Of a stretch of DNA of 64,000 nt, positions 51,862-60,356 are shown one piece after another (within the stretch, counting starts at the first letter, position 1; each line of letters opens with the position of its first letter). The DNA comes from Microbulbifer sp. Q7 (GTDB lineage Bacteria > Pseudomonadota > Gammaproteobacteria > Pseudomonadales > Cellvibrionaceae). The notes below the pieces were generated by a model. The model was given only the letters and a program-made list of their open reading frames with translations, was not told the origin of the DNA and made no database searches. Both the position numbers and the translations under genes were made by a program. Location of the stretch: assembly GCF_001639145.1 (NCBI RefSeq), contig NZ_LROY01000002.1:2140501-2204500 (forward strand). Reading direction: 5' to 3'.

Positions 51862-53484
51862 TCATTCAGACAGAAAAGGCCTGTAATTTTTAAAGCGGCC
51901 TACCGATCGTGAGTGCAGGTCTTCCCGAACTTGCCAGATACTCGCAGTCTGAACATGATTCTTTCTACCTCTGAAATTCAAACAAGCATCTTCCCAAGGT
52001 AAACCCAAGAAGCCGAACAGGCCTTCAATCTCCTCACGCGGGCTTTCTATCAGCCTCTCATAATGAATCTCATAGATAGAATCTGGAAACTTAGAGCACC
52101 AATACTCCATCAATAGTTGCTGCTGCTCGTAGTATTGACGAATCCACTGCAGGTCAACCGAATAATTTAATGCCTCCCCAAGATGCTGAAAAAATATTGA
52201 CAGCCTATTATCTTCGAAATTTCGGCGCGTCCATATGAATTTGCTTTTTGGGAACAGTGCCTTGATCAGCCCAACATACATGAAATTTTCAGGACTTTTA
52301 TCTGTCAACATTCCGATATTGCCAGCACCAAATCTCTTCTGCACAAACGACAGGTAACCAGATGCGAGCCCCCCGCAACCCGTCGCCCAGTCATAAAACT
52401 CCGGATACGCAGCACCTCTGCGCTTAAATGCATCAGAAAAATAGTAAAGCTCACCACCCGAAACTATTTCAGAATGCCCGCCGATAATTTGCTCCAAAAG
52501 CGTTGATCCAGAGCGAAACATCCCACAAATAAATAATGAGGACGGCGTAGATTCTGCCTGCGGCAGGCACGGTGTATACTCTTTTTTAAAACTGATAATC
52601 TCTCGAATCCGGCCTTTCAGATTCTCCACATCGAAGGGGGGAACTCGCTTCTTCCCCAGAAGATTGGCGCTACCAAAGCTTCGCCAGGCTTCCGCATAAC
52701 GTCCGCACTCGTCTAATAACTTCCCCTCAGCGAAGAGTAATTCTTCACGAGCAGACTCCGGTAACTCGGTCGCCAAAAGGCGCCGTATTTTTTCCATCAG
52801 AAGCTCGGAGTTATCCCCCCCCCGACTCATATGAGACAGTCGGCACAATGCCGGGTGAAACCCCGGATCTTCGCGTAAACACTGTTGGTATAGTTTCTCA
52901 GCCTCCTCTCGAAGCCCCTGCTCCTCATAATATGAACCGAGGTTGAAAAGAGCAGGAATGTATCTCGGATTCACATCAAGTGCCTTATCCAGGCACTTTT
53001 TTGACTCGAGGAAGTTTTTTAGCGTGGCATGGATACCCGCAATATTTAGGTACACCTCATCCTTGCCCCCTATACCACAGGAAATAGCTCTTTCGTAAGC
53101 TGCGATGGCTTCTTGAAGCTCTCCAGCACGTGTTAAATTCCACGCGAGGTTAAACCAGGTATTGGGGAGATCACTCCTCTGGCTTACCACCTGCCGATAT
53201 GTCTGTGCCGCCTCCGCATTACGCCCCAATGCCTGAAAAGTATGAGCAAGCTCGGACAAGTGGCTTAAGTCAGTGCGGTCAATTCGAGCTAGCTCCTTGA
53301 GTATCGGAATCGACTTTTCTGGCTGCTTCAGTGCCCGGTATAGCTGCACAAGCTCAATCAATACCGGAATCGGGTTGCCATGAGCGCCCGCACAGTCCAG
53401 CAATAACTGTTCGGCTCTCGCCTTATCTCCTGACGCGAACGCTTTTCTAGCCGCCGTAATTTTTTCTAAGTACAAATTCTTCAT
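51862..53484 (-). CDS. TPR-repeat sulfotransferase-family protein
   Basis: 540 residues. Six to seven tetratricopeptide repeats span about 1-245 (for example TWFNLAWNLTRAGELQEAIAAYERA split across helices, and ALFNLGSYYEEQGLREEAEKLY). A sulfotransferase domain follows at about 310-540, with the PAPS 5'-phosphosulfate loop in FICGMFRSGSTLLEQII and the 3'-phosphate region near FIWTRRNFEDN. No signal peptide is present, so it is cytoplasmic or peripheral. Such genes often neighbour TonB-dependent receptor genes; the acceptor substrate is unknown. Codon usage is AT-richer than in the flanking receptors. Confidence 0.85.
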   Translation of the reverse strand: MKNLYLEKITAARKAFASGDKARAEQLLLDCAGAHGNPIPVLIELVQLYRALKQPEKSIPILKELARIDRTDLSHLSELAHTFQALGRNAEAAQTYRQVVSQRSDLPNTWFNLAWNLTRAGELQEAIAAYERAISCGIGGKDEVYLNIAGIHATLKNFLESKKCLDKALDVNPRYIPALFNLGSYYEEQGLREEAEKLYQQCLREDPGFHPALCRLSHMSRGGDNSELLMEKIRRLLATELPESAREELLFAEGKLLDECGRYAEAWRSFGSANLLGKKRVPPFDVENLKGRIREIISFKKEYTPCLPQAESTPSSLFICGMFRSGSTLLEQIIGGHSEIVSGGELYYFSDAFKRRGAAYPEFYDWATGCGGLASGYLSFVQKRFGAGNIGMLTDKSPENFMYVGLIKALFPKSKFIWTRRNFEDNRLSIFFQHLGEALNYSVDLQWIRQYYEQQQLLMEYWCSKFPDSIYEIHYERLIESPREEIEGLFGFLGLPWEDACLNFRGRKNHVQTASIWQVREDLHSRSVGRFKNYRPFLSE

Positions 53485-53497
53485 GACCTATAAACCG

Positions 53498-53525
53498 AAA
53501 AAGCAGCGAATACGCTGCTTTTTTT
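53498..53525 (-). terminator. Terminator after the small lipoprotein gene
   Basis: AGCAGCG/CGCTGCT stem with AATA loop and A/T runs on both sides. It separates the lipoprotein gene from the sulfotransferase gene, which therefore needs its own promoter or read-through. Confidence 0.85.
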
Positions 53526-53562
53526 GAGCCGACAGAGTAGATGTTAAGTCAGCGGAAAATTC

Positions 53563-53844
53563 TCAGCCCCCATCCGGATTCATATGAACCCCACCCCGGG
53601 ACATCTTTTCTGTCATTTTCCGAGATTCTTCGGCCCTCCTATCCCACTGCGCCTGCGTCAGACACGTGCGCACCGGCAAACGGGAGCCCACAACAGACTC
53701 GTTTTTACACACCCGCTTGTCAGCTTCACTGACATTAGAGTTGGGATTCCCCGCGAGACTCGAACTAGACGCCGAGTTTTCACCAGTTGAAGCACAGCCT
53801 ATCGCCAGCGAACAAACCACTATCAGTCCTGCAAACTTGACCAC
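53563..53844 (-). CDS. Small lipoprotein, unknown function
   Basis: 93 residues from a GTG directly after AGGAGG. The lipobox is LAIGC (cysteine 17), followed by a Ser/Asn-rich linker. The mature end has VCKNESVVGSRLPVRTCLTQAQWDRRAEES, kept as two cysteines around a GSRLPxRxC core. This core recurs in small envelope proteins of other proteobacteria, from memory, without a known role. Confidence 0.78.
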   Translation of the reverse strand: MVKFAGLIVVCSLAIGCASTGENSASSSSLAGNPNSNVSEADKRVCKNESVVGSRLPVRTCLTQAQWDRRAEESRKMTEKMSRGGVHMNPDGG

Positions 53845-53955
53845 GTTGGCCTCCTGTTCCTATAAGATTAGCAATCCGATTACATCGTATATTCAAGTAA
53901 AGTTCCATGCTTGAACTGGAATCGGTAGCTATTTAACTGATTGCGCGCGAGCCGA

Positions 53956-54939
53956 CTATTTTCGCATCGCCCCAGTCAGCTGCCATGCAATTTGCGCCCC
54001 ACTTTCTGCCGTCAACATTGGCTCAACTTTGGCGTTGAGCCGCCTCTTTGCAAGCTCCAATACCAGCGCATCGACCTGAGACTCGGACATGGCCGAGGCG
54101 CACATCCCATCCATCCTCCCAGCAAACGACGCCACCTCCTGCGCAGCAGCTTGCAACCAACTGAGCACTTGCTCTCGCTGAAACCTGGGTAAGTCTCTGT
54201 GTATTTGATTTACGTCGCGGTATAAACGGTAAACCATGCCAGCGGCCGCGCCCCGCCCTCGCCGCCGCATAATATCTTCCAGAGCACGAAATTTGGCGAC
54301 AAGCCGTCCCGAGCTACCCTCATAGGCTCTACGCTCCCCACCTTCGAGCACAGCATAAGCGTCTTTGAACATCTCCATCGAAAGTGGCAGGAACTCGGTT
54401 TGAACCAACTCCCGCGCCCCTTCCATCTGGTCATAACATTCTTTGTATATCTGTCCACCAACACAGTGCAATAAAAGAATAAGTTGCCCACCCGCCCGAA
54501 GCTGGCTTACCAGATCCAGAATGGCTGCCTCTCCGGCATATTCCACTCCGAATTGACTGCATACGATATCGAAGTTCCCGGATAACAATGGAAGGTCTTG
54601 CACATCGGCCACTACGCCTTGCGCACTCGGAAAATGATTAATCATTGACCGCACGGCGGCATGCGAAATGTCTACTCCACAGTATTCCACCTTGCCCAAC
54701 CAACCTGCTTCATCGAGAATCGACGCAACCCCCCCACGCCCACAAGCCACATCTAAGACCCGCAAAGGCAGCGTGCCTGTCAAATTAGAGCCAATCGATG
54801 CCAGCCAAAATTCACGCACGAATTGGGCTGCCGTGCCACTAACACCGGCCATATCAGCGCCAAGGGCCTTCTCCCAGTAGTGCTCCCATGCGTCGCTATC
54901 TGCATGTTCGCGCCGTGGATCTGTTTGATCCTCAATCAT
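53956..54939 (-). CDS. Class I SAM-dependent methyltransferase
   Basis: 327 residues. The SAM-binding motif I is VLDVACGRGGVASIL (about 62-76), the acidic loop YCGVDISHAAV, motif II-like VADVQDLPLLSGNFDIVCSQFGVEYA and motif III LRAGGQLILLLH. A helical C-terminal region of about 150 residues has no recognised counterpart. The target is unknown. It lies upstream of the lipoprotein on the same strand (111-bp gap) in the AT-richer block. Confidence 0.82.
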   Translation of the reverse strand: MIEDQTDPRREHADSDAWEHYWEKALGADMAGVSGTAAQFVREFWLASIGSNLTGTLPLRVLDVACGRGGVASILDEAGWLGKVEYCGVDISHAAVRSMINHFPSAQGVVADVQDLPLLSGNFDIVCSQFGVEYAGEAAILDLVSQLRAGGQLILLLHCVGGQIYKECYDQMEGARELVQTEFLPLSMEMFKDAYAVLEGGERRAYEGSSGRLVAKFRALEDIMRRRGRGAAAGMVYRLYRDVNQIHRDLPRFQREQVLSWLQAAAQEVASFAGRMDGMCASAMSESQVDALVLELAKRRLNAKVEPMLTAESGAQIAWQLTGAMRK

Positions 54940-55093
54940 TTGGCCACCCGCACTCTTGCTCCATTTATACTGCCCATATAGCTAGGCTAGAATAGCTGAC
55001 AATCATGCTGCTTCGTAGGTCACGTCACAACCCAAATAGCAGACACACCTAGTCGGCCGCTACGCCCTCCCATTATTTTTTTAAGTTGACCCA

Positions 55094-55678
55094 ATGGATA
55101 CCTTAACCGCCTTCCTCACCCTCCTCTTCGTCATGGACCCCCTTGGCAATATCCCGGTGTTCCTCGCGGCCCTGAAGAATGTTCCGCCGAAGCGTCAACT
55201 TTACGTCATCATGCGCGAGCTCATCTTCGCTCTGATCGTGTTGCTGGTGTTCCTGTATGGCGGGCGATTTGTGCTGGCCTGGTTGGGGCTCTCGCAGGAG
55301 GCTATCCGGATTGCCGGGGCAATCATTCTGTTTTTGATCGCGATACGTATGGTATTCCCGATTGAAGGGGGGATTATGGGTGAGCGCCTCGAAGGGGAGC
55401 CCTTCTTTGTACCCCTCGCTGTCCCTCTGGTAGCTGGGCCATCCACCATGGCAATCCTGATGCTAATGACAAACAGTGAAGGCGAGCAGCTCTGGGACTG
55501 GACCCTGGCATTACTGGGAGCCTGGGGCGTATCCGCGGTGATATTGCTCGCATCCTCGCCACTGGCGCGGCTGCTGGGTAACCGAGGATTGATCGCAGTA
55601 GAGCGGTTGATGGGTATGGTGCTGGTCATGCTGGCCGTCCAGCTGTTCCTCGACGGCATCAAGCAAAGCCTCAATTAA
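55094..55678 (+). CDS. MarC-family (NAAT) membrane protein
   Basis: 194 residues with six membrane helices. The N-terminus LLFVMDPLGNIPVFLAAL and the later PLAVPLVAGPSTMAILML are family signatures. MarC/YhgN proteins are inner-membrane proteins of unclear transport function; an early link to multiple-antibiotic resistance was not confirmed. It is an isolated gene, followed by a long AT-rich spacer. Confidence 0.9.
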   Translation: MDTLTAFLTLLFVMDPLGNIPVFLAALKNVPPKRQLYVIMRELIFALIVLLVFLYGGRFVLAWLGLSQEAIRIAGAIILFLIAIRMVFPIEGGIMGERLEGEPFFVPLAVPLVAGPSTMAILMLMTNSEGEQLWDWTLALLGAWGVSAVILLASSPLARLLGNRGLIAVERLMGMVLVMLAVQLFLDGIKQSLN

Positions 55679-55984
55679 ACACCCCTGCCATGAGGCGGCC
55701 GGTTGCACCGGCGCCTCATCCTCCCCTCACATTCTTGCACTCTTGTCTAACTTTTTGCCGCACTAGCAGCAGAAGGCTTGACAGTATTTTTCGCTAAAGA
55801 AACACCCACCAGCAAAACATAGGGCTATAAAAGCCTATCCAGCCTTCAAATCGATGGATTTTCATACACATCGAAAGCCTTGCACAAAAAACAACCTCAA
55901 TGGTTTTTTGAGCAAAAGTTACAGTTATCCTAATAAAAAGATTAATTTATTAGCATGTAACAATTATTTACTTTAAAAGCGGAT

Positions 55985-56015
55985 GTTAACACTTCTTAAC
56001 GATCAATATTTGATC
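55985..56015. promoter_or_regulatory. Two adjacent palindromes upstream of receptor gene 4
   Basis: GTTAA-CACTTC-TTAAC (55985-56000) is followed directly by GATCAA-TAT-TTGATC (56001-56015). They lie in an AT-rich 490-bp spacer (55679-56168) that holds no gene I can support, about 155 bp before the ATG. They are candidate operators. Confidence 0.45.
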
Positions 56016-56168
56016 GACATGCATGGCGAATAAACAAAATGACTAATATCAGACAGATCATGTAATGTCAGGTTAGTTCCACAAATCATCGTCATCCTTT
56101 AAAGTCAGCCGGCACTCGAATTACAACTAACCAATAAAAGTGCCTCTAAGTACATAAAGGATGCATTT

Positions 56169-58823
56169 ATGATCAAGACCAAGTTGAGCATTGCTATTGC
56201 AGCATTCAGCACCCTGGCTTCCGCCGCTGTTTCCGCTCAGGAAGCCGTGCCTGGCCCGACCGTTGAAGAAGTGATTGTTACCGGTTCCCGTATTGCGCGT
56301 GATCCGCTCTCCACCACCGGCCCTATCACTATCGTTGACTCCGAAGCGATCAGCCGCTCCGGCGTGGGCACCATCGACGAGCTGCTGAACCAGCTGCCGT
56401 CCATGGGTACCACTGGCATCAACGCAAACGACAACAACGGCGGCCAAGGCCTGGCATTTGTTGATCTGCGTAACCTGGGCTCCGCCCGTACTCTGGTACT
56501 GGTAAACGGCCGTCGCTTCGTGTCGTCCGCTTCCGGCGTTAGCTCTGCCGTCGACATGAACAACATTCCCGTTGACATGATCGACCGTATCGAAGTTCTG
56601 ACCGACGGCGCTTCTGCCGTTTACGGTTCTGACGCTGTTGCCGGCGTTATCAACGTGGTGATGAAGGACTCCTTCGAAGGCGTTCGTATCAACGCTCGCG
56701 CCGGTAGCACCTCTGAAGGTGGCGGCGAAAATGGCGAGCTGTCCATCACCTTCGGTGGTGAAGGCGAGCGCGGCAAATTCATTGCCAACATCAACCACAG
56801 CCAGCGCGACGAAATTACCTACAACGATCGCGAGTGGGCTGGCCTGACCAGCTCCATGGGCCCGAATGGCAATATTTTCACTCGCTACGGCGCCTTCAGC
56901 GTTCAGGAAGATGGCCTGACCCTGGGTGGTTACGAGGGCTACGACATTGGCCAGCACATGTGGCTGTCTGGCGCGATGGAGCGCACCTCTGTGACCGCTT
57001 CCGGCACCTACTCTGCTACTGACGCCGTAGAAGCCTGGGGTGAGTTCAGCTACACCACCAAAACCACCAACCAGCAGCTGGCTGCCCAGCCAATGTACGC
57101 CGGTAACGGTTTTAACCTGGATCCGGAACAGCACCTGCCGCAGGAAATCAAAGACCAGCTGCAAGATGCATGGCAAGAAGCCAAAGACGCCTATGACGCA
57201 GCCGTGGCTGCCGGCGTAGCGGAAGACGAGCTGCCCGCTTACCCGGGTGACAGCTGGGTTGAAGGTTTCTCCGACTACCGTGTTCGCCCGGTTGCCGGTG
57301 GTACCCGTGACTACGAACAGTCTACCGACACCTTCCGCATCGCTTCTGGTCTGCGCGGCGATCTGGCCAACGGCTGGAGCTGGGACACCTTCGCCAGCTA
57401 CGGTAAGAACTCCGGTGACAATGTCACTTACAACTCTTACAACAAGGCGCGCCTGAACGAAATTTTCAGCGGCGAAGCAGGTCTGGACTTTGATTTCACC
57501 GGTGGCATGAGCCCGGAAATCATGGACTACTTCCGCTACGACGATCGTGAAGACAACCAGTACGAGCTGGTCAACGTTGGCGCAGCGCTGTCTGGCGACA
57601 TCGATGCCATCGAGTTCCAGGGCGGCACCCTCGGTTTCGCAGCGGGTCTTGAGTACCGCGATGAATCCGGCGAGTTCAACCCGTCCCAGGAAACCCGCAG
57701 CGGTGAAACCTTCGGCAACCAGCAAGACGCCACTGGCGGCAGCTACAACGTTTCTGAAGTATTCGCTGAATTCAACCTGCCGATCCTGGCGGGCGTAACC
57801 GGCGCGGAAGAGCTGTCTGCCGACGTGGCCGTACGCTACTCCGACTTCAGCACCTTCGGCGGTCAGAGCACCGGCAAGCTGGGCCTGGTTTACGCACCGG
57901 TTGAAGATGTTCGCTTCCGCGCTAGCCTGTCCACCGCGTTCCGCGCACCGGGCATCTACGAGCTGTACAGCGGTTCCGCGCAGAGCTATGAGTTCCTGAT
58001 CGATCCGTGCGACACCAGTGCTTCCAACAAGGAAGGTCAGGGCGACTTCTGTGACGTTGACAACGGCTTCACCCAGGCTGGTAACCAGGTACCGACCAAC
58101 ATCGGCGGTAACGAAAACCTGACCCCGGAAGAAGCCAAAACCTTCACCGCTGGTGTGGTTTGGACCCCGAGCTTCGTAGACGACCTGTCCATCACCCTGG
58201 ACTACTACGACATCCAGGTTGAAGACGCGATCACTTCTCCGGACCTGCAGAAGATCCTGGACGACTGCTTCCGCGAAGGCATCGAAAGTGCATGCGCACT
58301 GGTGACCCGCGGTGCTGGTGACCAGATCGTGAAGCTGGAAGGTGCGAAGATGAACATCGGCCAGGTGGACACCCGCGGTGTGGACATCGACATCGTTCAG
58401 AACCTGCACTTCGACGCTGGTCAGCTGGCGCTGCGCGCCCAGGCTACCCGTCTGCTGGAGTATAACGAATTCAATAAGCAGTCTGGCACCGAGTCTGACT
58501 ACCTGGATTACGTTGGCACCACCGGAGGTCTGTTCGTGAAGTGGCGCGGCCTGGCGAGCGCCATGTGGTACGGCAGCGACTGGGAAGCTGGTCTTGAAGC
58601 TCAGTACCTGAGCGAAGGCGAGAGCGCGTACAAGCCTGTTGGTGCAGTAACCTACGTGAACCTGAAAGCCGGCTGGGACCTGAGCGACTCTCTGCGTCTC
58701 TCCACCGGTATCGACAACGTGGGCAATGTTGAGCCGGAAGACACCTCTGGCTACAACGACTGGAACAGCTCCTACGACTTCAAAGGTCGCTACTTCTGGG
58801 CTGGCGCTTCTTACCAGTTCTAA
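56169..58823 (+). CDS. TonB-dependent receptor
   Basis: 884 residues. Signal peptide MIKTKLSIAIAAFSTLASAA, TonB box EEVIVTG at 33-39, plug with LAFVDLRNLGSARTLVLVNGRRF and GASAVYGSDAVAGVINVVM, then the barrel with a helical acidic insert (DQLQDAWQEAKDAYDAAVAAG) in an extracellular loop and final strand YFWAGASYQF. As in receptor 3, codons GGT/CGT/GTT are frequent, which suggests high expression. It has no STN domain. It ends in a terminator facing the TPR lipoprotein gene. Confidence 0.93.
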   Translation: MIKTKLSIAIAAFSTLASAAVSAQEAVPGPTVEEVIVTGSRIARDPLSTTGPITIVDSEAISRSGVGTIDELLNQLPSMGTTGINANDNNGGQGLAFVDLRNLGSARTLVLVNGRRFVSSASGVSSAVDMNNIPVDMIDRIEVLTDGASAVYGSDAVAGVINVVMKDSFEGVRINARAGSTSEGGGENGELSITFGGEGERGKFIANINHSQRDEITYNDREWAGLTSSMGPNGNIFTRYGAFSVQEDGLTLGGYEGYDIGQHMWLSGAMERTSVTASGTYSATDAVEAWGEFSYTTKTTNQQLAAQPMYAGNGFNLDPEQHLPQEIKDQLQDAWQEAKDAYDAAVAAGVAEDELPAYPGDSWVEGFSDYRVRPVAGGTRDYEQSTDTFRIASGLRGDLANGWSWDTFASYGKNSGDNVTYNSYNKARLNEIFSGEAGLDFDFTGGMSPEIMDYFRYDDREDNQYELVNVGAALSGDIDAIEFQGGTLGFAAGLEYRDESGEFNPSQETRSGETFGNQQDATGGSYNVSEVFAEFNLPILAGVTGAEELSADVAVRYSDFSTFGGQSTGKLGLVYAPVEDVRFRASLSTAFRAPGIYELYSGSAQSYEFLIDPCDTSASNKEGQGDFCDVDNGFTQAGNQVPTNIGGNENLTPEEAKTFTAGVVWTPSFVDDLSITLDYYDIQVEDAITSPDLQKILDDCFREGIESACALVTRGAGDQIVKLEGAKMNIGQVDTRGVDIDIVQNLHFDAGQLALRAQATRLLEYNEFNKQSGTESDYLDYVGTTGGLFVKWRGLASAMWYGSDWEAGLEAQYLSEGESAYKPVGAVTYVNLKAGWDLSDSLRLSTGIDNVGNVEPEDTSGYNDWNSSYDFKGRYFWAGASYQF

Positions 58824-58864
58824 GTTGCCGACGATGTCGAACTGACGTTCCGTCAAGCGAAAAG

Positions 58865-58888
58865 GGGATGCCATTGGCATCCTCTTTT
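58865..58888. terminator. Terminator between receptor gene 4 and the TPR lipoprotein gene
   Basis: GGATGCC/GGCATCC stem with ATT loop, preceded by AAAAGG and followed by TCTTTTT. It probably serves both converging genes. Confidence 0.85.
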
Positions 58889-58897
58889 TCATTCTGG

Positions 58898-60181
58898 TTA
58901 ACGCAAAAATTCATCCGGTTCAATTACGCGAATACCGGCGCCTGCACCGATACCCTGACGGGTGCTCTGCCCCGTACTGTTACCTCCGCTACCCAACCCC
59001 ATCGATTCCAGTTTTCTCATATACACACTTTGTGCAGAGGGGTTATCCGCAAGGTGAAAGGCCTGGAAAAAGTGCTCTCGCGAGTCATCCATTTCGCCCA
59101 AACGATAGCTGGCGAGTCCCATCAAAAAATGAAACCGGTGATCGTCTTCGTATTGCCAGAGCGCCCGTTTTAGCTGTTTCTGCGCACTTTTATAGTCGCC
59201 GTGCTCGTAGGCATTGCGCGCCTGGTAATAGAGGTAGTAGGGGTTGCGTTCGCGGTGGAAGCGGGCTTTTTTTGCATAAAAGTCCGCGAGCTCGACCTGT
59301 TGCTGAGTGCGATACAGGCGCTCGAGATTGCTCATCGCAATGGTGTGACTGGATTTTAATTGCAGTGCCTGCAGGTAACTCTGCTCGGCTGCGGTGAACC
59401 GCTGATTTCGGCTATACAGGGCCCCGAGGTTGGCCCATAAATCGGCGTTGCCCGGCTTTAACTCCAGTGCCTTGCGCAGGTAGCGGAAGGCTTCCGGCAT
59501 TTTTTCCTGCTGCATCAGCTCGAGGCCGCGGTTGCTGTAATACTGAGCGAACGCCTCGGTATCGGAAATCTTGCGCTGATCGTATATCGGGTCGTAGGCC
59601 TCCAGATTGAAATCCACCACCCGGCGGCCGCGGTGGCTCTCGCTGACCATGTTGATATGCCGGTAGACCACAAAAGTCTGGGATTCCTCGTGCCCCCAGA
59701 CCGGCGGAACCTCCACCTGGTTAAAGTAGGCATCCGCGCCCAGCTCACGCGCCATGGCCACCATCATCACCGTGAAAGCCATGCAATTGCCTTCTTGCTG
59801 GCGATAGGTTTCGCTGGCACTCAAAGTTCTATCGGCCTGGTAGTGGACGGTGAATTCCTGATCCTGAAACCCGCGTATCAGTGCCTGCAGGCGCTGCTGG
59901 GGGCTGGCGTGGGGGGCGATGCTGGTGAGGTAGGTGCGCATTTCCGGTGCCAGACCGAGAATATCGTCTTCTGGCAGCTCGGCGGCGTTCAGGGGCTCGC
60001 CCAGCAGGGCCTGCCCGGAGAGCAGCCAGGCGGAGTCGATCGGCGCGCTGGTCTGCGGCGGCGCACCGGCGCAGCCAGCCAGTGCCACAAAGGCGGCTAC
60101 CGCGCAGGATTTCTTCCAGGCGTGCACGCTGCGGGCCAGCCACCGGCGTTCTTGCAGCCCGGTCGTATGCGGGGTATTCAT
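58898..60181 (-). CDS. TPR lipoprotein with transglutaminase-like domain
   Basis: 427 residues from the ATG after GGGGAG. Signal peptide and lipobox VALAGC place it on a membrane facing the periplasm. A transglutaminase-like core lies at about 95-220, with catalytic Cys in EGNCMAFTVMMVAMA, His in VVYRHINMV and Asp in VVDFNLEAYDP. TPR repeats follow (about 225-390: AFRYLRKALELKPGNADLWANLG as helices, YLQALQLKSSHTIAMSNLERLY). It lies between a receptor gene and a POT transporter gene. Its target is unknown. Confidence 0.82.
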   Translation of the reverse strand: MNTPHTTGLQERRWLARSVHAWKKSCAVAAFVALAGCAGAPPQTSAPIDSAWLLSGQALLGEPLNAAELPEDDILGLAPEMRTYLTSIAPHASPQQRLQALIRGFQDQEFTVHYQADRTLSASETYRQQEGNCMAFTVMMVAMARELGADAYFNQVEVPPVWGHEESQTFVVYRHINMVSESHRGRRVVDFNLEAYDPIYDQRKISDTEAFAQYYSNRGLELMQQEKMPEAFRYLRKALELKPGNADLWANLGALYSRNQRFTAAEQSYLQALQLKSSHTIAMSNLERLYRTQQQVELADFYAKKARFHRERNPYYLYYQARNAYEHGDYKSAQKQLKRALWQYEDDHRFHFLMGLASYRLGEMDDSREHFFQAFHLADNPSAQSVYMRKLESMGLGSGGNSTGQSTRQGIGAGAGIRVIEPDEFLR

Positions 60182-60356
60182 GGTTATTCTCCCCATAACG
60201 TGTTCTGAATCCCTGATTTTCCATAATTCCTGTCGCAAAGGAATACTTTTCACAGGCGCATTTCCTGTTTCACCTGCAACCATTCGCCTGATTGCGAGAC
60301 CGCTGGTACACTCGGAAAGGTTAACTTATAACGTTATAACAACCGGAAACGCTGAT

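Noticed and set aside
56127..58892. A 921-codon open frame on the strand opposite receptor gene 4
   Set aside because: It is the exact antisense of a clear TonB-dependent receptor gene, has no recognisable domain, and arises from that gene's biased codon use.
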